Part shown: positions 51,174 to 58,704 of the stretch, piece by piece
Position numbering within the stretch: the first letter of the stretch is position 1
How the letters are laid out: each line of letters starts with the position of its first letter
Assembly: GCA_000434735.1 (NCBI GenBank)
Contig: FR881275.1
Coordinates: 77,014 to 141,013 of the forward strand
Length of the DNA stretch: 64,000 bases
DNA from: Bacteroides sp. CAG:530
Lineage (GTDB): Bacteria > Bacteroidota > Bacteroidia > Bacteroidales > Bacteroidaceae
Direction of reading: 5' to 3'
Position numbers and translations under genes: made by a program
The notes under the pieces: generated by a model
The model's database searches: none
Seen by the model: the letters and a program-made list of their open reading frames with translations, nothing else
What the model was told of the DNA's origin: nothing

Positions 51174-52004
51174 TTAGGGTATTCTGCAAAGAGTTTGAGT
51201 AAAGAACTTTTCAAATCCATGCAGGGGGGTGATATTTTGCTCTAAGTATAATAAAGTGCATAACTGATGGTACAGCTTGATTGGTTTCAGGCTTGGGGCA
51301 ATCCAATTTAAAGGAAGCCGATTCGGCAATTGAGGCTTTAAGGCAAAACGTCTGTTCCATATACGTGCATGATGAGCGCAGCAATTACGAAGTACGGTAA
51401 TGCACCTTATCCAACTTTCCAAATATGTGTATTGAGGAAGGCCAAACTCTCTTGCCACTTGTTTCTTTAACCGATTGTCCTTAAATAGGTAAAACAACTT
51501 GGAAAGCGTACCTAAAGATGCAACTTCCAAGGTCTTCCATACAGGAGGGAGAGTTGGGAAGGTATATTTCTCGGAATGTTCCTTTATGAAATCTTCATTT
51601 GAGCGTGATACCTCTTTCTTGATGTTGTCAAGACAATCTTCATAAAACTCTGCATTCTTGAACAATGATGAATCCATAAACCAAAACGCCCCATGTTCCA
51701 TTGAGAACACTTGTATAATCTTGGTTCGGAGAGAAATCTCAATGTCTTGGATAGCCATGAATATAAGTTGGCGGAGTTCTTTATCAAAGAGATAAAGGTT
51801 GATGGCTTGCTCGAATGTACTGCCCGACTTGTAAAGATGCTGCTGTCGGTCTTGTTCCATGTATCGGAGATAACTGGCAATACGAAAATAACTGATGTTG
51901 CGAAGCTGTAGTTTGGCTGTTGCAATATCTTCAATCATCAGTCCTCTGTTTTGGAGTAATGCCAATTGTTCATCTATATTTATCGGTTGTTTGTCATAGT
52001 TCAT
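51174..52004 (-). CDS. Abi_2 family protein (AbiD/AbiF-like, HEPN)
   Basis: 276 residues from the ATG at 52004, chosen because MNYDKQPINIDEQLALLQNRGL is the usual family start; an ATG at 52043 would add 13 unconserved residues and overlap the leader stem. The order YFRIASYLRYM, FDKELRQLIFMAIQDIEISLRTKI and the C-terminal RNCCAHHARIWNRRF are those of the Abi_2 family. RNxxxHH is a likely HEPN Rx4-6H RNase motif. Lactococcal AbiD/AbiF members abort phage infection, so a defence or toxin role is plausible, not shown. It lies near other accessory genes. Confidence 0.85.
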   Translation of the reverse strand: MNYDKQPINIDEQLALLQNRGLMIEDIATAKLQLRNISYFRIASYLRYMEQDRQQHLYKSGSTFEQAINLYLFDKELRQLIFMAIQDIEISLRTKIIQVFSMEHGAFWFMDSSLFKNAEFYEDCLDNIKKEVSRSNEDFIKEHSEKYTFPTLPPVWKTLEVASLGTLSKLFYLFKDNRLKKQVAREFGLPQYTYLESWIRCITVLRNCCAHHARIWNRRFALKPQLPNRLPLNWIAPSLKPIKLYHQLCTLLYLEQNITPLHGFEKFFTQTLCRIP

Positions 52005-52104
52005 ATATCCACATAAAAAGCGAAGTCCCACCGTGGTACGCATCGTGGAGAGGCGTGGTGGGATTTGTTACTGCAAAGATATCCTTTTAAATTGGATTCT
52101 CTAA
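52005..52104 (-). promoter_or_regulatory. promoter and leader of the Abi_2 gene
   Basis: Minus-strand TATCTTTG at 52074-52081 with TTAG at 52101-52104, 19 bp upstream. Between it and the start codon the leader can fold through CCCACC (52028-52033) and GGTGGG (52057-52062), a possible stem that could limit expression. Confidence 0.45.
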
Positions 52105-52238
52105 ATATTTTCAGAGAAAACTTCTTGTCTGGCTGGAATTTAACTCAAAAGGTTATAATTACCATGAATTTCTCATTTTATTAGTTTGCGGACTGTCTGC
52201 TAAAATTGATTTATCATGCACTTTCTCTATTTTTTATG

Positions 52239-52817
52239 TCAGTCCGGTTTCCACTCACTGCATAATTTATGCCAGCCCTCTATCGGGTCGTGCTCTAACC
52301 GGAACTGTTTGATGGTGAGCTTCGCTATTTCCGGATCCAGCTTTGGCTTTGTGCTGCTTGAAGCCTCCTCTATCTCGCCGTAGCATTCGTTTACGAAAAC
52401 GTAATACTGGGCTTTGTCCGGAAATACAGAATACGTCCAGTAAGAAAAACATGCCCCTCCCGACTTCGCTTTCAAACCGATTTTTCCTCCCTCTATAGAC
52501 ATGGAATAGAACGCGAACTTCATGGGAAAGGTATATGTGGTGATAACAGAAATGGTACTGTCGGCCCTGTCGATGAAGAAGAACCCACCCGTAGCTTCGT
52601 CGTCGGATGCCAGATATACAACTTCCAGCCCCTCGGGTTTGTTTATCAAGGGTAGGGTAGTCCACTTATCGAACGGCTTCTTTATGTTAGCTTCTTGGTG
52701 CTGGTTGAACAACCTCACCATTTCTTGGAATTCCTCCTTGGTGAACGGAGTGCCGGCAAAGGCGATACAGGTTTGCAACAATGCAAAAACAATAAGGAAT
52801 AGTGTACGATGCTTCAT
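52239..52817 (-). CDS. exported protein, unknown function
   Basis: 192 residues with a signal peptide (MKHRTLFLIVFALLQTCIAFAG). The mature part looks like a small alpha/beta domain with beta-rich middle (VVYLASDDEATGGFFFIDRADSTISVITTYTF) and no recognised motif. Minus-strand TATATTTG at 52892-52899 is a good -7 box about 75 nt upstream. I cannot name the family. Confidence 0.65.
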   Translation of the reverse strand: MKHRTLFLIVFALLQTCIAFAGTPFTKEEFQEMVRLFNQHQEANIKKPFDKWTTLPLINKPEGLEVVYLASDDEATGGFFFIDRADSTISVITTYTFPMKFAFYSMSIEGGKIGLKAKSGGACFSYWTYSVFPDKAQYYVFVNECYGEIEEASSSTKPKLDPEIAKLTIKQFRLEHDPIEGWHKLCSEWKPD

Positions 52818-52971
52818 AATCTTACGGTTCTTTTACAGTAGGTTGATGCTAATGGTTTTATCTCTATGCTACACAGGATGTTGTGCTTCTACAAATATAA
52901 TAAAACTTTATATAATAGCCTTACTTTTTTGCAGTTATTATGCACGATAAGTACACTCTTTAGCAGAAAAA

Positions 52972-53025
52972 AAAAGACAGCGGCTCATTGTGCAGGAATT
53001 ATCCTACGCATTGCCGCTGTCTTTT
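52972..53025 (-). terminator. terminator after the HU-like gene pair
   Basis: AAAAGACAGCGGC (52972-52984) pairs with GCCGCTGTCTTTT (53013-53025); on the minus strand nine T residues follow. It lies 21 nt past the 40-codon ORF. Confidence 0.85.
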
Positions 53026-53045
53026 CACATCACTTCATTGTGCAG

Positions 53046-53168
53046 CTATCGATGCTGCTCATCCTCTTTGTCGAGAGGTTTCTTTTTCATTACGGGGCAA
53101 GTACCTTCTATAATGTAGGCCAAGCACCGTATAATACGAGATATAATCACCCACACTTTACGTTTCAT
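53046..53168 (-). CDS. 40-codon ORF overlapping the HU-like gene
   Basis: ATG at 53166-53168, TAG at 53046-53048. The start overlaps the HU-like stop codon in an ATGA junction, which suggests translational coupling, and a strong terminator follows 21 nt later. The protein would begin MKRKVWVIISRIIRCLAYII, a basic start followed by a hydrophobic stretch, and end in a charged KKKPLDKEDEQHR tail. Small proteins often sit just after this HU type in Bacteroides (the 'smalltalk' proteins); the sequence is not one I recognise, but the position is the same. Confidence 0.6.
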   Translation of the reverse strand: MKRKVWVIISRIIRCLAYIIEGTCPVMKKKPLDKEDEQHR

Positions 53169-53581
53169 TGCTCTCCTTTCTTCTTGCGTACCGGTACACG
53201 TTCATAATTCAGAGACGTCACCAAGTCGGACATGTCTTTGCCTGGACGGAATCGGAATCTCGCCTTCTCTATCAGAGAGGTTGTAAATTCCTTTTCGGTC
53301 TTTGCGCCTTTACTTTTCAGGCCAATCTGAAGGCAACCCACATCTCCCAGTCGCACAATCTCTCCTGAAGCCAGCCCCTGCCTGATTACGGAAGGAAGCG
53401 CACACAGCACCGCCATAATATCAGCGTATGTTACTGTACACATCTGCTCTATGCGCTGCCCTATTTCACGAATACCCATCTCGCCTCGGGCTTGCGCCTG
53501 TGCGTAGTATAATTTCTCATTACCGTTTGGGTCTTTAAAGTCACGTCTTCTCACCAATGAATAAGCTACTGATCTTTCCAT
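53165..53581 (-). CDS. HU-like DNA-binding protein (Bacteroidales type)
   Basis: 138 residues from the ATG at 53581, whose start MERSVAYSLVRRRDFKDPNG fits the family; an upstream start at 53608 is less likely. The HU/IHF-like core is visible in TYADIMAVLCALPSVIRQGLASGEIVRLGDVGCLQIGLKSKGA, followed by a basic RPGKDMSDLV tail. This extended HU-like family is common in Bacteroides next to DUF4248, DnaB/VirE-type helicase-primases and small proteins. Role is inferred: DNA architecture of the element or of nearby polysaccharide loci. Confidence 0.85.
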   Translation of the reverse strand: MERSVAYSLVRRRDFKDPNGNEKLYYAQAQARGEMGIREIGQRIEQMCTVTYADIMAVLCALPSVIRQGLASGEIVRLGDVGCLQIGLKSKGAKTEKEFTTSLIEKARFRFRPGKDMSDLVTSLNYERVPVRKKKGEQ

Positions 53582-53611
53582 GTTTTTTCTTGTTTTTAGG
53601 TTTAACACTGT

Positions 53612-53656
53612 TCTTTGTAATATTACGTTCGATATCGATTTCGTATTACAAAGATA
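53612..53656 (-). promoter_or_regulatory. promoter with palindromic element before the HU-like gene
   Basis: Minus-strand TATCTTTG (53649-53656) is the -7 box. An 11-bp perfect inverted repeat, TCTTTGTAATA (53612-53622) with TATTACAAAGA (53644-53654), overlaps the box and surrounds CGATATCG. It could be an operator or an RNA stem in the leader. Confidence 0.5.
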
Positions 53657-53719
53657 CTATGCGGCCATCAGGTCACTCAGCGGCTTTGAAGCGATTTGGG
53701 AGATATTAATGAAATAATT

Positions 53720-53765
53720 TTTGCGATGGTATAATTAATTAGGCGATGGTGTATCATAACTGATT
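53720..53765 (-). repeat. two CATCGC-type repeat units, inverted
   Basis: On the minus strand GTTATGATACACCATCGC is followed 20 bp later by ATACCATCGCAAAAATT. The first part is the same as in the 41.9-kb array (TTATGATACACCATCGC). It lies between the hsdR stop and the HU-like promoter. The surrounding 53657-53847 stretch has no other recognised feature apart from an imperfect GCCAACCCATTCAC...GGATTGGC stem near 53783-53822 that may end hsdR transcription. Confidence 0.55.
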
Positions 53766-53847
53766 TATATCATCAGTAAAAGCCAACCCATTCACGATTT
53801 TCATCATGAACGGATTGGCTTTTGGTATTTAGATACTGAATGTATGT

Positions 53848-56800
53848 TTAATTCTCGTCCGAATCAGCGTAAAGCTCACATTGACGGATAACGGTTTTTA
53901 GAGCTTCTTCCTGTTCCTCTGGTGGGTATTTGTACTTTTTAAGTAAGCGTTTCACCATTGAGCGCATTTTGGCGCGAGCCGATTCTTTCTGTCGCCAATC
54001 AATAGTTTTACTGCTGCGTAAAGCTTCGGTCAACTCCTTTGCCATAGCGACAAGCTGGTCGTTTTCATAGAAATCTCTCACGGCTTGCGGTTTGGTCAGA
54101 GCATCATAAAACGCCTGCTCTTCCTCAGTTAAACCTAATTCAGACGCTTGCTCTGCATTAGCTCTAAGCTCTTCCGCCATTTTAATCAATTCCTTAATCA
54201 CTTCTTCGTTCGAAATCAAACCACGCAAGTATTCCGCTAATCTGGCGTCGAGCATTTCGCTGAACTTCTCGGCTTCTACCATTTTCTTTTTTGCATGTTT
54301 TTTAATGTGCTCTTCAAGTAGACGTCTTAATAGTTCCAGAGCAAAGTTCTTCTCTTTCATTTCGGCAACCTCTTTCAGGAAATTCTCGTCAAAGAGAGAG
54401 AATTCTGTTCCTTTGGTGTTGAGTATCTCTACCACTCCGTCTGCTTTAATAGCCACTTTAAGCAGATGCGATATGCGCTCATCTATAATTTTACGTGTAA
54501 TCTGCTTGTTGCCTGAAAGACGTGAAAGCAATGTTCTAACCGCTTCAAAGTAAGCCTCTTCATAGCGTTCATCGTTCGATAATAAACTACGGCAAAGCGA
54601 TGCCCACTGAGCTAAGCGTTTACTCTCTTCCATAAACACTTTCTGTGCTTCGGCTGGAACTGCATTCACATATATAACATTGCCGTTTTCATCGGTTTGC
54701 TTACTTGGTCTTGACGAAACAAGGTTGTTTCTGTCTAACAGCACATTTACACCGCCTCTGATGAGGTTGGCACGTTGTAGGTTAGAGCAATTAGAGAAAG
54801 CCGAATAATCGTAACCGTTCATGCATTCCTGGCATCGCTGAAGTGCCAATACAAACTCCCGATAAGCAGTAGTCTTGATATTGGGGTCGCCATATCGTTG
54901 CCTGTCACGTCCGGTATAGTCGTGCATAGCCTTTTTCAGAGCTTTGGCAATACCTATATAATCCACCACCAAACCGCCGCTCTTATCTGGGAACACACGG
55001 TTTACACGTGCTATGGCCTGCATTAGGTTATGTCCCTTCATAGGCTTGTAAACGTACATGGTAGCCAGCGACGGAACGTCAAATCCGGTAAGCCACATGT
55101 CCACTACAATAGCTATTTTAAGCGGTGAGTTATTGTCTTTAAACTGTCGTGCCAGTTCCTCCTTACGTGCGCCAGAACCTATGATGTCATTCCATTCTAC
55201 AGGGTCTTGGTTGCCTTGCGTCATCACTACGCCTATCATATCTTTCCATTGCGGGCGAAGCTCTATCAGCTTTTTGTAAATGTCTATGCCTGTAGCACGG
55301 TCTATGGCTACAATCATAGCTTTACCGGTAAGCAAGTCGGCACGATTATTTTCGTAATGATCTATGATGTCTTTACACAATGTATCAATGGTCTGCGGAG
55401 CGGATAGCAAGGCATGAAGCCGTGCGTTTTCGTCCTTAGAACGTTTAATATCTTGTTCTTCCGCACCTTCTTCCGCCAGTTTATCGTACTCGTTATCCAG
55501 CAGTCGCAGCGTTTCATTGTCCAAATCTAATTTTACTAAGCGGCTTTCGTAATAAACAGGAACAGTAGCACCGTCTTCTACTGCTTGGGTCATATCGTAA
55601 ATGTCGATATAGTTTCCAAAAACCTCTCTTGTATCGTTATCGTCTTGTTCGATAGGTGTACCTGTAAATCCGATGAATGCGGCGTTAGGCAGAAGTTTTC
55701 GCACAATAGCAGCAAAACCGAGTTTCAGTTGGCCTGTTTCCGTGTCTACTTTCGTTTTGGTATTCGACTGTGTGCGGTGTGCTTCATCACTAATCACAAT
55801 AACATCAGAGCGGTTGGTAATCAGCTTATCACGGTCTTTGAATTTCTGGATATTAGCGAATATTATACCGTGGCTCTTGCGCTTTTCAAGCAGTTCGTAC
55901 AGATGCTCGCCATCGGTAGCCTTTACAGGTGTTTGACGTAAATAGTTGCTGCAGGCTGAAAAAGTGCTATGCAATTGATCGTTCAAATCAAGACGGTCTG
56001 TCAGTACAAGCAGGGTTGCGCTCAACAAGTTTTTCAGTAGCTGATGAGCGTAGAATACCATAGAAAGGCTTTTTCCTGAACCTTGCGTATGCCAAAACAC
56101 GCCGATTTTACCATCATTACGCTGCAGGGCTTGCTTGGTACATTCCATGGCTTTCTTTACAGCAAAGTATTGATGGTATCCTGCCAGTATGCGAGCCTTT
56201 TTGTCTACTCCCATTGTAAGGGTAAAATCTGATATAATATCAATGAATCTATGCTTGGTGAAAATGCCGTAGAAGAAAGTGTCAAAATCGGCAAACAACT
56301 TGCTTTCATAGCTTCCGTCGGTGGTTTTCCATTCCATATAGCGGTCTAACGGAGCTGTGATAGTACCAACTCTGGTATCTGCCATATCACTTATTACAAG
56401 CATCTGACAAGCCGTGAATAGTTGCGGAATGATACGCATGTAGTTTTGCAGCTGCTGATGTGCTTCTTCCGAGTTGGTGACTTCGCGTGTAGGAGATTTC
56501 AGCTCAATTACAGAAATAGGGAGACCGTTAATGAAAACAACTATGTCGGCACGTTTAGTGCTTTTATTGTTTACAACCGTCCACTGATTAGCTACTATAA
56601 AAGAGTTGTTATCAATATTAGCGGTATCGAGTATCTTGATATGGTCACTGCGTAAAGTGCCTTGTGTGGTTTTAAAAGAAACGTCCAAGCCGTTTTGCAG
56701 CCAATCTGTTAGGGTTACGTTTGCAGTAACCAGCGGTTGACTGAATAGCTCCCGTATTTGGCGGATTGCTTCGTCTACGGCTGCTGTTTTTTCCGTTCCA

Positions 56801-56973
56801 TTGATGGTCAGCATAGTCTTACGCAATTCTCCCGGTATTGTAGCGTCTGTAAGATCCCTACCGGTGTCTGCTTCCAGTTCTGGGCCATAATGGTATTCAT
56901 AGCCCATTTTTTCGAATAAGGATATTATCGCTTGTTCGTATGCGTCTTCTGTAAAATTGATAGTATTAGGCAT
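53848..56973 (-). CDS. hsdR: type I restriction enzyme, HsdR subunit
   Basis: 1041 residues, full length. The N-terminal nuclease has Asp143 (ADIVVF) and Glu157-x-Lys159 (VIELKSP), the PD-(D/E)XK site. The SF2 translocase follows: Walker A QGSGKS (297-302), ISDEAHR (DEAH at 396), GFTGTPI, and later RVNRVFPDKSGGLVVDY. HsdR cleaves unmodified DNA after ATP-driven translocation when bound to HsdM2HsdS. The gene appears intact, so restriction is possible if a working HsdS is made. Its start overlaps the end of the upstream hsdS remnant by 8 bp, and no promoter of its own is seen. Confidence 0.96.
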   Translation of the reverse strand: MPNTINFTEDAYEQAIISLFEKMGYEYHYGPELEADTGRDLTDATIPGELRKTMLTINGTEKTAAVDEAIRQIRELFSQPLVTANVTLTDWLQNGLDVSFKTTQGTLRSDHIKILDTANIDNNSFIVANQWTVVNNKSTKRADIVVFINGLPISVIELKSPTREVTNSEEAHQQLQNYMRIIPQLFTACQMLVISDMADTRVGTITAPLDRYMEWKTTDGSYESKLFADFDTFFYGIFTKHRFIDIISDFTLTMGVDKKARILAGYHQYFAVKKAMECTKQALQRNDGKIGVFWHTQGSGKSLSMVFYAHQLLKNLLSATLLVLTDRLDLNDQLHSTFSACSNYLRQTPVKATDGEHLYELLEKRKSHGIIFANIQKFKDRDKLITNRSDVIVISDEAHRTQSNTKTKVDTETGQLKLGFAAIVRKLLPNAAFIGFTGTPIEQDDNDTREVFGNYIDIYDMTQAVEDGATVPVYYESRLVKLDLDNETLRLLDNEYDKLAEEGAEEQDIKRSKDENARLHALLSAPQTIDTLCKDIIDHYENNRADLLTGKAMIVAIDRATGIDIYKKLIELRPQWKDMIGVVMTQGNQDPVEWNDIIGSGARKEELARQFKDNNSPLKIAIVVDMWLTGFDVPSLATMYVYKPMKGHNLMQAIARVNRVFPDKSGGLVVDYIGIAKALKKAMHDYTGRDRQRYGDPNIKTTAYREFVLALQRCQECMNGYDYSAFSNCSNLQRANLIRGGVNVLLDRNNLVSSRPSKQTDENGNVIYVNAVPAEAQKVFMEESKRLAQWASLCRSLLSNDERYEEAYFEAVRTLLSRLSGNKQITRKIIDERISHLLKVAIKADGVVEILNTKGTEFSLFDENFLKEVAEMKEKNFALELLRRLLEEHIKKHAKKKMVEAEKFSEMLDARLAEYLRGLISNEEVIKELIKMAEELRANAEQASELGLTEEEQAFYDALTKPQAVRDFYENDQLVAMAKELTEALRSSKTIDWRQKESARAKMRSMVKRLLKKYKYPPEEQEEALKTVIRQCELYADSDEN

Positions 56974-57450
56974 AATAGGTTGTAGTTAAATTATCATTTA
57001 TGCGGCGGTTAAGCTCGATTTTAGAGTCGAGAGAGGAAAGGATTTTTATAATTTGTGTTTGCTGTTCAAGAGTGGGCAGTTTTAACTCCATTCGCTTTAA
57101 ATCATCAATAGTTATTTGAGATTGAGCTGAACCGGTATCTAGGTATCTAAGATTATGTGTTTATATTTATAGTAGAAATATAATGGGTGACATATTGTTT
57201 TATCTAGGTCAATAGAAATTGATAAATTAGTTAAGTAACAGTCCTCTCTAGAGATCTTTACATCTCCAGTCCCTCCAACGCCTCTTGCGATAACTACAAC
57301 AGTGCCCTTGCGACAATTGAAAGTTGTTGCAAATCCTGAATATTTATATCCAGACCATATTGGATATGATCCATTATCCTTTTTGGGAGGCAATTTTCCA
57401 TATTTCATATTGGAAATATCTCCTAATTTATATTTTTTCCACTCTTCCAT
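56966..57450 (-). pseudogene. hsdS: HsdS half-subunit with frameshift from an 8-bp duplication
   Basis: Starts MEEWKKYKLGDISNMKYGKLPPK, a target-recognition domain start, and runs to a stop at 57139. GGTATCTA occurs twice in tandem at 57134-57149; removing one copy restores ...KHIILDTGSAQSQITIDDLKRM and then ...ILSSLDSKIELNRRINDN, ending at 56966, 8 bp inside hsdR. Restored, it would be ~160 residues: one TRD and the central conserved helix, not the two-TRD full length. It has no second half. It may be a switched-off state, since an 8-bp tandem repeat can slip, or a dead copy. Confidence 0.8.
56991..57034. repeat. direct repeat A, copy 1 (hsdS central helix)
   Basis: 44 bp nearly identical (2 mismatches) to 58168-58211. 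The repeat codes for SKIELNRRINDN at the end of each first-half cassette and is a likely recombination site. Confidence 0.8.
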
Positions 57451-57451
57451 A

Positions 57452-57499
57452 AATGAGAATTTAGCTGTTTAAATCGTTAATTTTTAGTTCACCGGACAT
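57452..57499. repeat. direct repeat B, copy 1 (hsdS 3' end)
   Basis: 48 bp shared with 59798-59845 (one mismatch, at the T/A after TTAGC). It codes for the C-terminal SGELKINDLN and the stop of each second-half cassette plus the spacer to the next gene. A shorter copy (58696-58719) ends the fic gene. Confidence 0.8.
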
Positions 57500-58174
57500 A
57501 AGTTTCGGGAGAAGTATTTCTCTTAACTTTGTTAATGATTCTATTTCTAATTCATTTTTGGCCATTTTAAAATATATTTTTTCCATTACATCACGTACCT
57601 CGTTAAGCTCATTTTGATTTGGTGATATAATTTTGATTTTTCTAATATTATTAATTGTTAATACCCACATGCCTGTAGACCCTGTAATACTACTTTCTAT
57701 TATAGATTGATAATCAGGTCGCTTAAGTATATATGCTAAATATATAGCATTGACAACGTTGCTTGTTCTCAAAATGGTAATAAACTGATCAATAATTACA
57801 TTTGATGACATCTCTTTATATAAATGTACTCTCCCAAGTGTACCTTGTCCCAATGAATTTAATAAGACATCCCATTGATGCGCAAGTTTTGATACTGGAA
57901 CAAGGATAGCATCATCATTGTACTTGTAATATTGTTTGTCTAAAAAAGATCCTTTATTGACCTTTTGGTTTAATATTGGATGTGAACTATATTCTACATA
58001 ATTAGGAGTGTTACCTCTTGTTATTTCTGAACAAAAATCAGCCAAAGATTCTACTTTCCACCCTTCCGGAATCATTCCCAGCTCAGATTCTACAAATTTC
58101 CCATCCTTAAACGGCTCAAAGTCCACAAACCACGCCTTGAACAACGCCTGCGCCTGCTGCTCTAAATTTATCAT
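57461..58174 (-). CDS. hsdS: HsdS C-terminal half (second TRD)
   Basis: 237 residues starting MINLEQQAQALFKAWFVDFEPF, the normal junction after the first TRD's helix in full-length HsdS. It holds the second TRD and the C-terminal conserved region ending KLREILLPKLMSGELKINDLNS. It is in a different frame from the upstream half only because of one extra T in the TTT at 58167-58169 (the homologous places at 56990 and 60460 have TT). The ATG at 58172-58174 exists because of the junction sequence and overlaps the first half by 59 bp, so the two halves may be made as separate polypeptides that pair. Confidence 0.85.
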   Translation of the reverse strand: MINLEQQAQALFKAWFVDFEPFKDGKFVESELGMIPEGWKVESLADFCSEITRGNTPNYVEYSSHPILNQKVNKGSFLDKQYYKYNDDAILVPVSKLAHQWDVLLNSLGQGTLGRVHLYKEMSSNVIIDQFITILRTSNVVNAIYLAYILKRPDYQSIIESSITGSTGMWVLTINNIRKIKIISPNQNELNEVRDVMEKIYFKMAKNELEIESLTKLREILLPKLMSGELKINDLNS

Positions 58175-58694
58175 TTATGCGGCGGTTAAGCTCGATTTTA
58201 GAATCGAGTGAAGATAGGACAGCAGAAATGCGTTTTTGTTCATTTATACTTGGTGCTGAAAATGAATAATTTCTCATTGTTTCCAATGATACATTCTTAA
58301 TTGTTGTGCCTGTTGCTAAACGTGTTATTGAATCTTTAAATTGTTGTGAAGCAACAACATAATATATAAAATTTAGATCGAAGTTTTCTGCTACATTAAA
58401 GTAGCAGGCACTTTTCCCCAAGATACATGTTTCGCCTTTATATTTTGCAACATTGCCTATTGTACCATTGATAGAAACTAATATAGTTCGCTCGGTTAGA
58501 TTTTTTTTATACTTATTAGCTTCATCTTTAGATACACGCTTTGTTGAGTCTTTTATCTCAATTTTTCCATTAACAAGATTATTGCCATTGATAAAAAACA
58601 CAGTTCCATCATCGTCATATTCTGGAGTTCCATGTAAACCATCACCTAAAATGGTGGTTACATCCTTTAATTGGTATTTTTTCCATTCTTCCAT
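58116..58694 (-). CDS. hsdS: HsdS N-terminal half (first TRD), frameshifted end
   Basis: 192 residues: start MEEWKKYQLKDVTTILGDGLHG, one TRD, then ISAVLSSLDSKIELNRRIND, after which the 1-base insertion changes the frame and gives the tail KFRAAGAGVVQGVVCGL. Without the insertion it would run straight into the next half as a ~430-residue HsdS. Half-size HsdS proteins are known to dimerise and work in other type I systems, so loss of function is not certain. Confidence 0.85.
   Translation of the reverse strand: MEEWKKYQLKDVTTILGDGLHGTPEYDDDGTVFFINGNNLVNGKIEIKDSTKRVSKDEANKYKKNLTERTILVSINGTIGNVAKYKGETCILGKSACYFNVAENFDLNFIYYVVASQQFKDSITRLATGTTIKNVSLETMRNYSFSAPSINEQKRISAVLSSLDSKIELNRRINDKFRAAGAGVVQGVVCGL
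58168..58211. repeat. direct repeat A, copy 2
   Basis: Partner of 56991-57034. The extra T that breaks the reading frame lies at its left edge (58167-58169). Confidence 0.8.
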
Positions 58695-58704
58695 AAATGA
58701 GAAT

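Noticed and set aside
53612..53656. Invertible promoter as in Bacteroides polysaccharide loci
   Set aside because: The inverted arms enclose only 21 bp, far less than known invertible promoters, and the -7 box overlaps an arm instead of lying between the arms.
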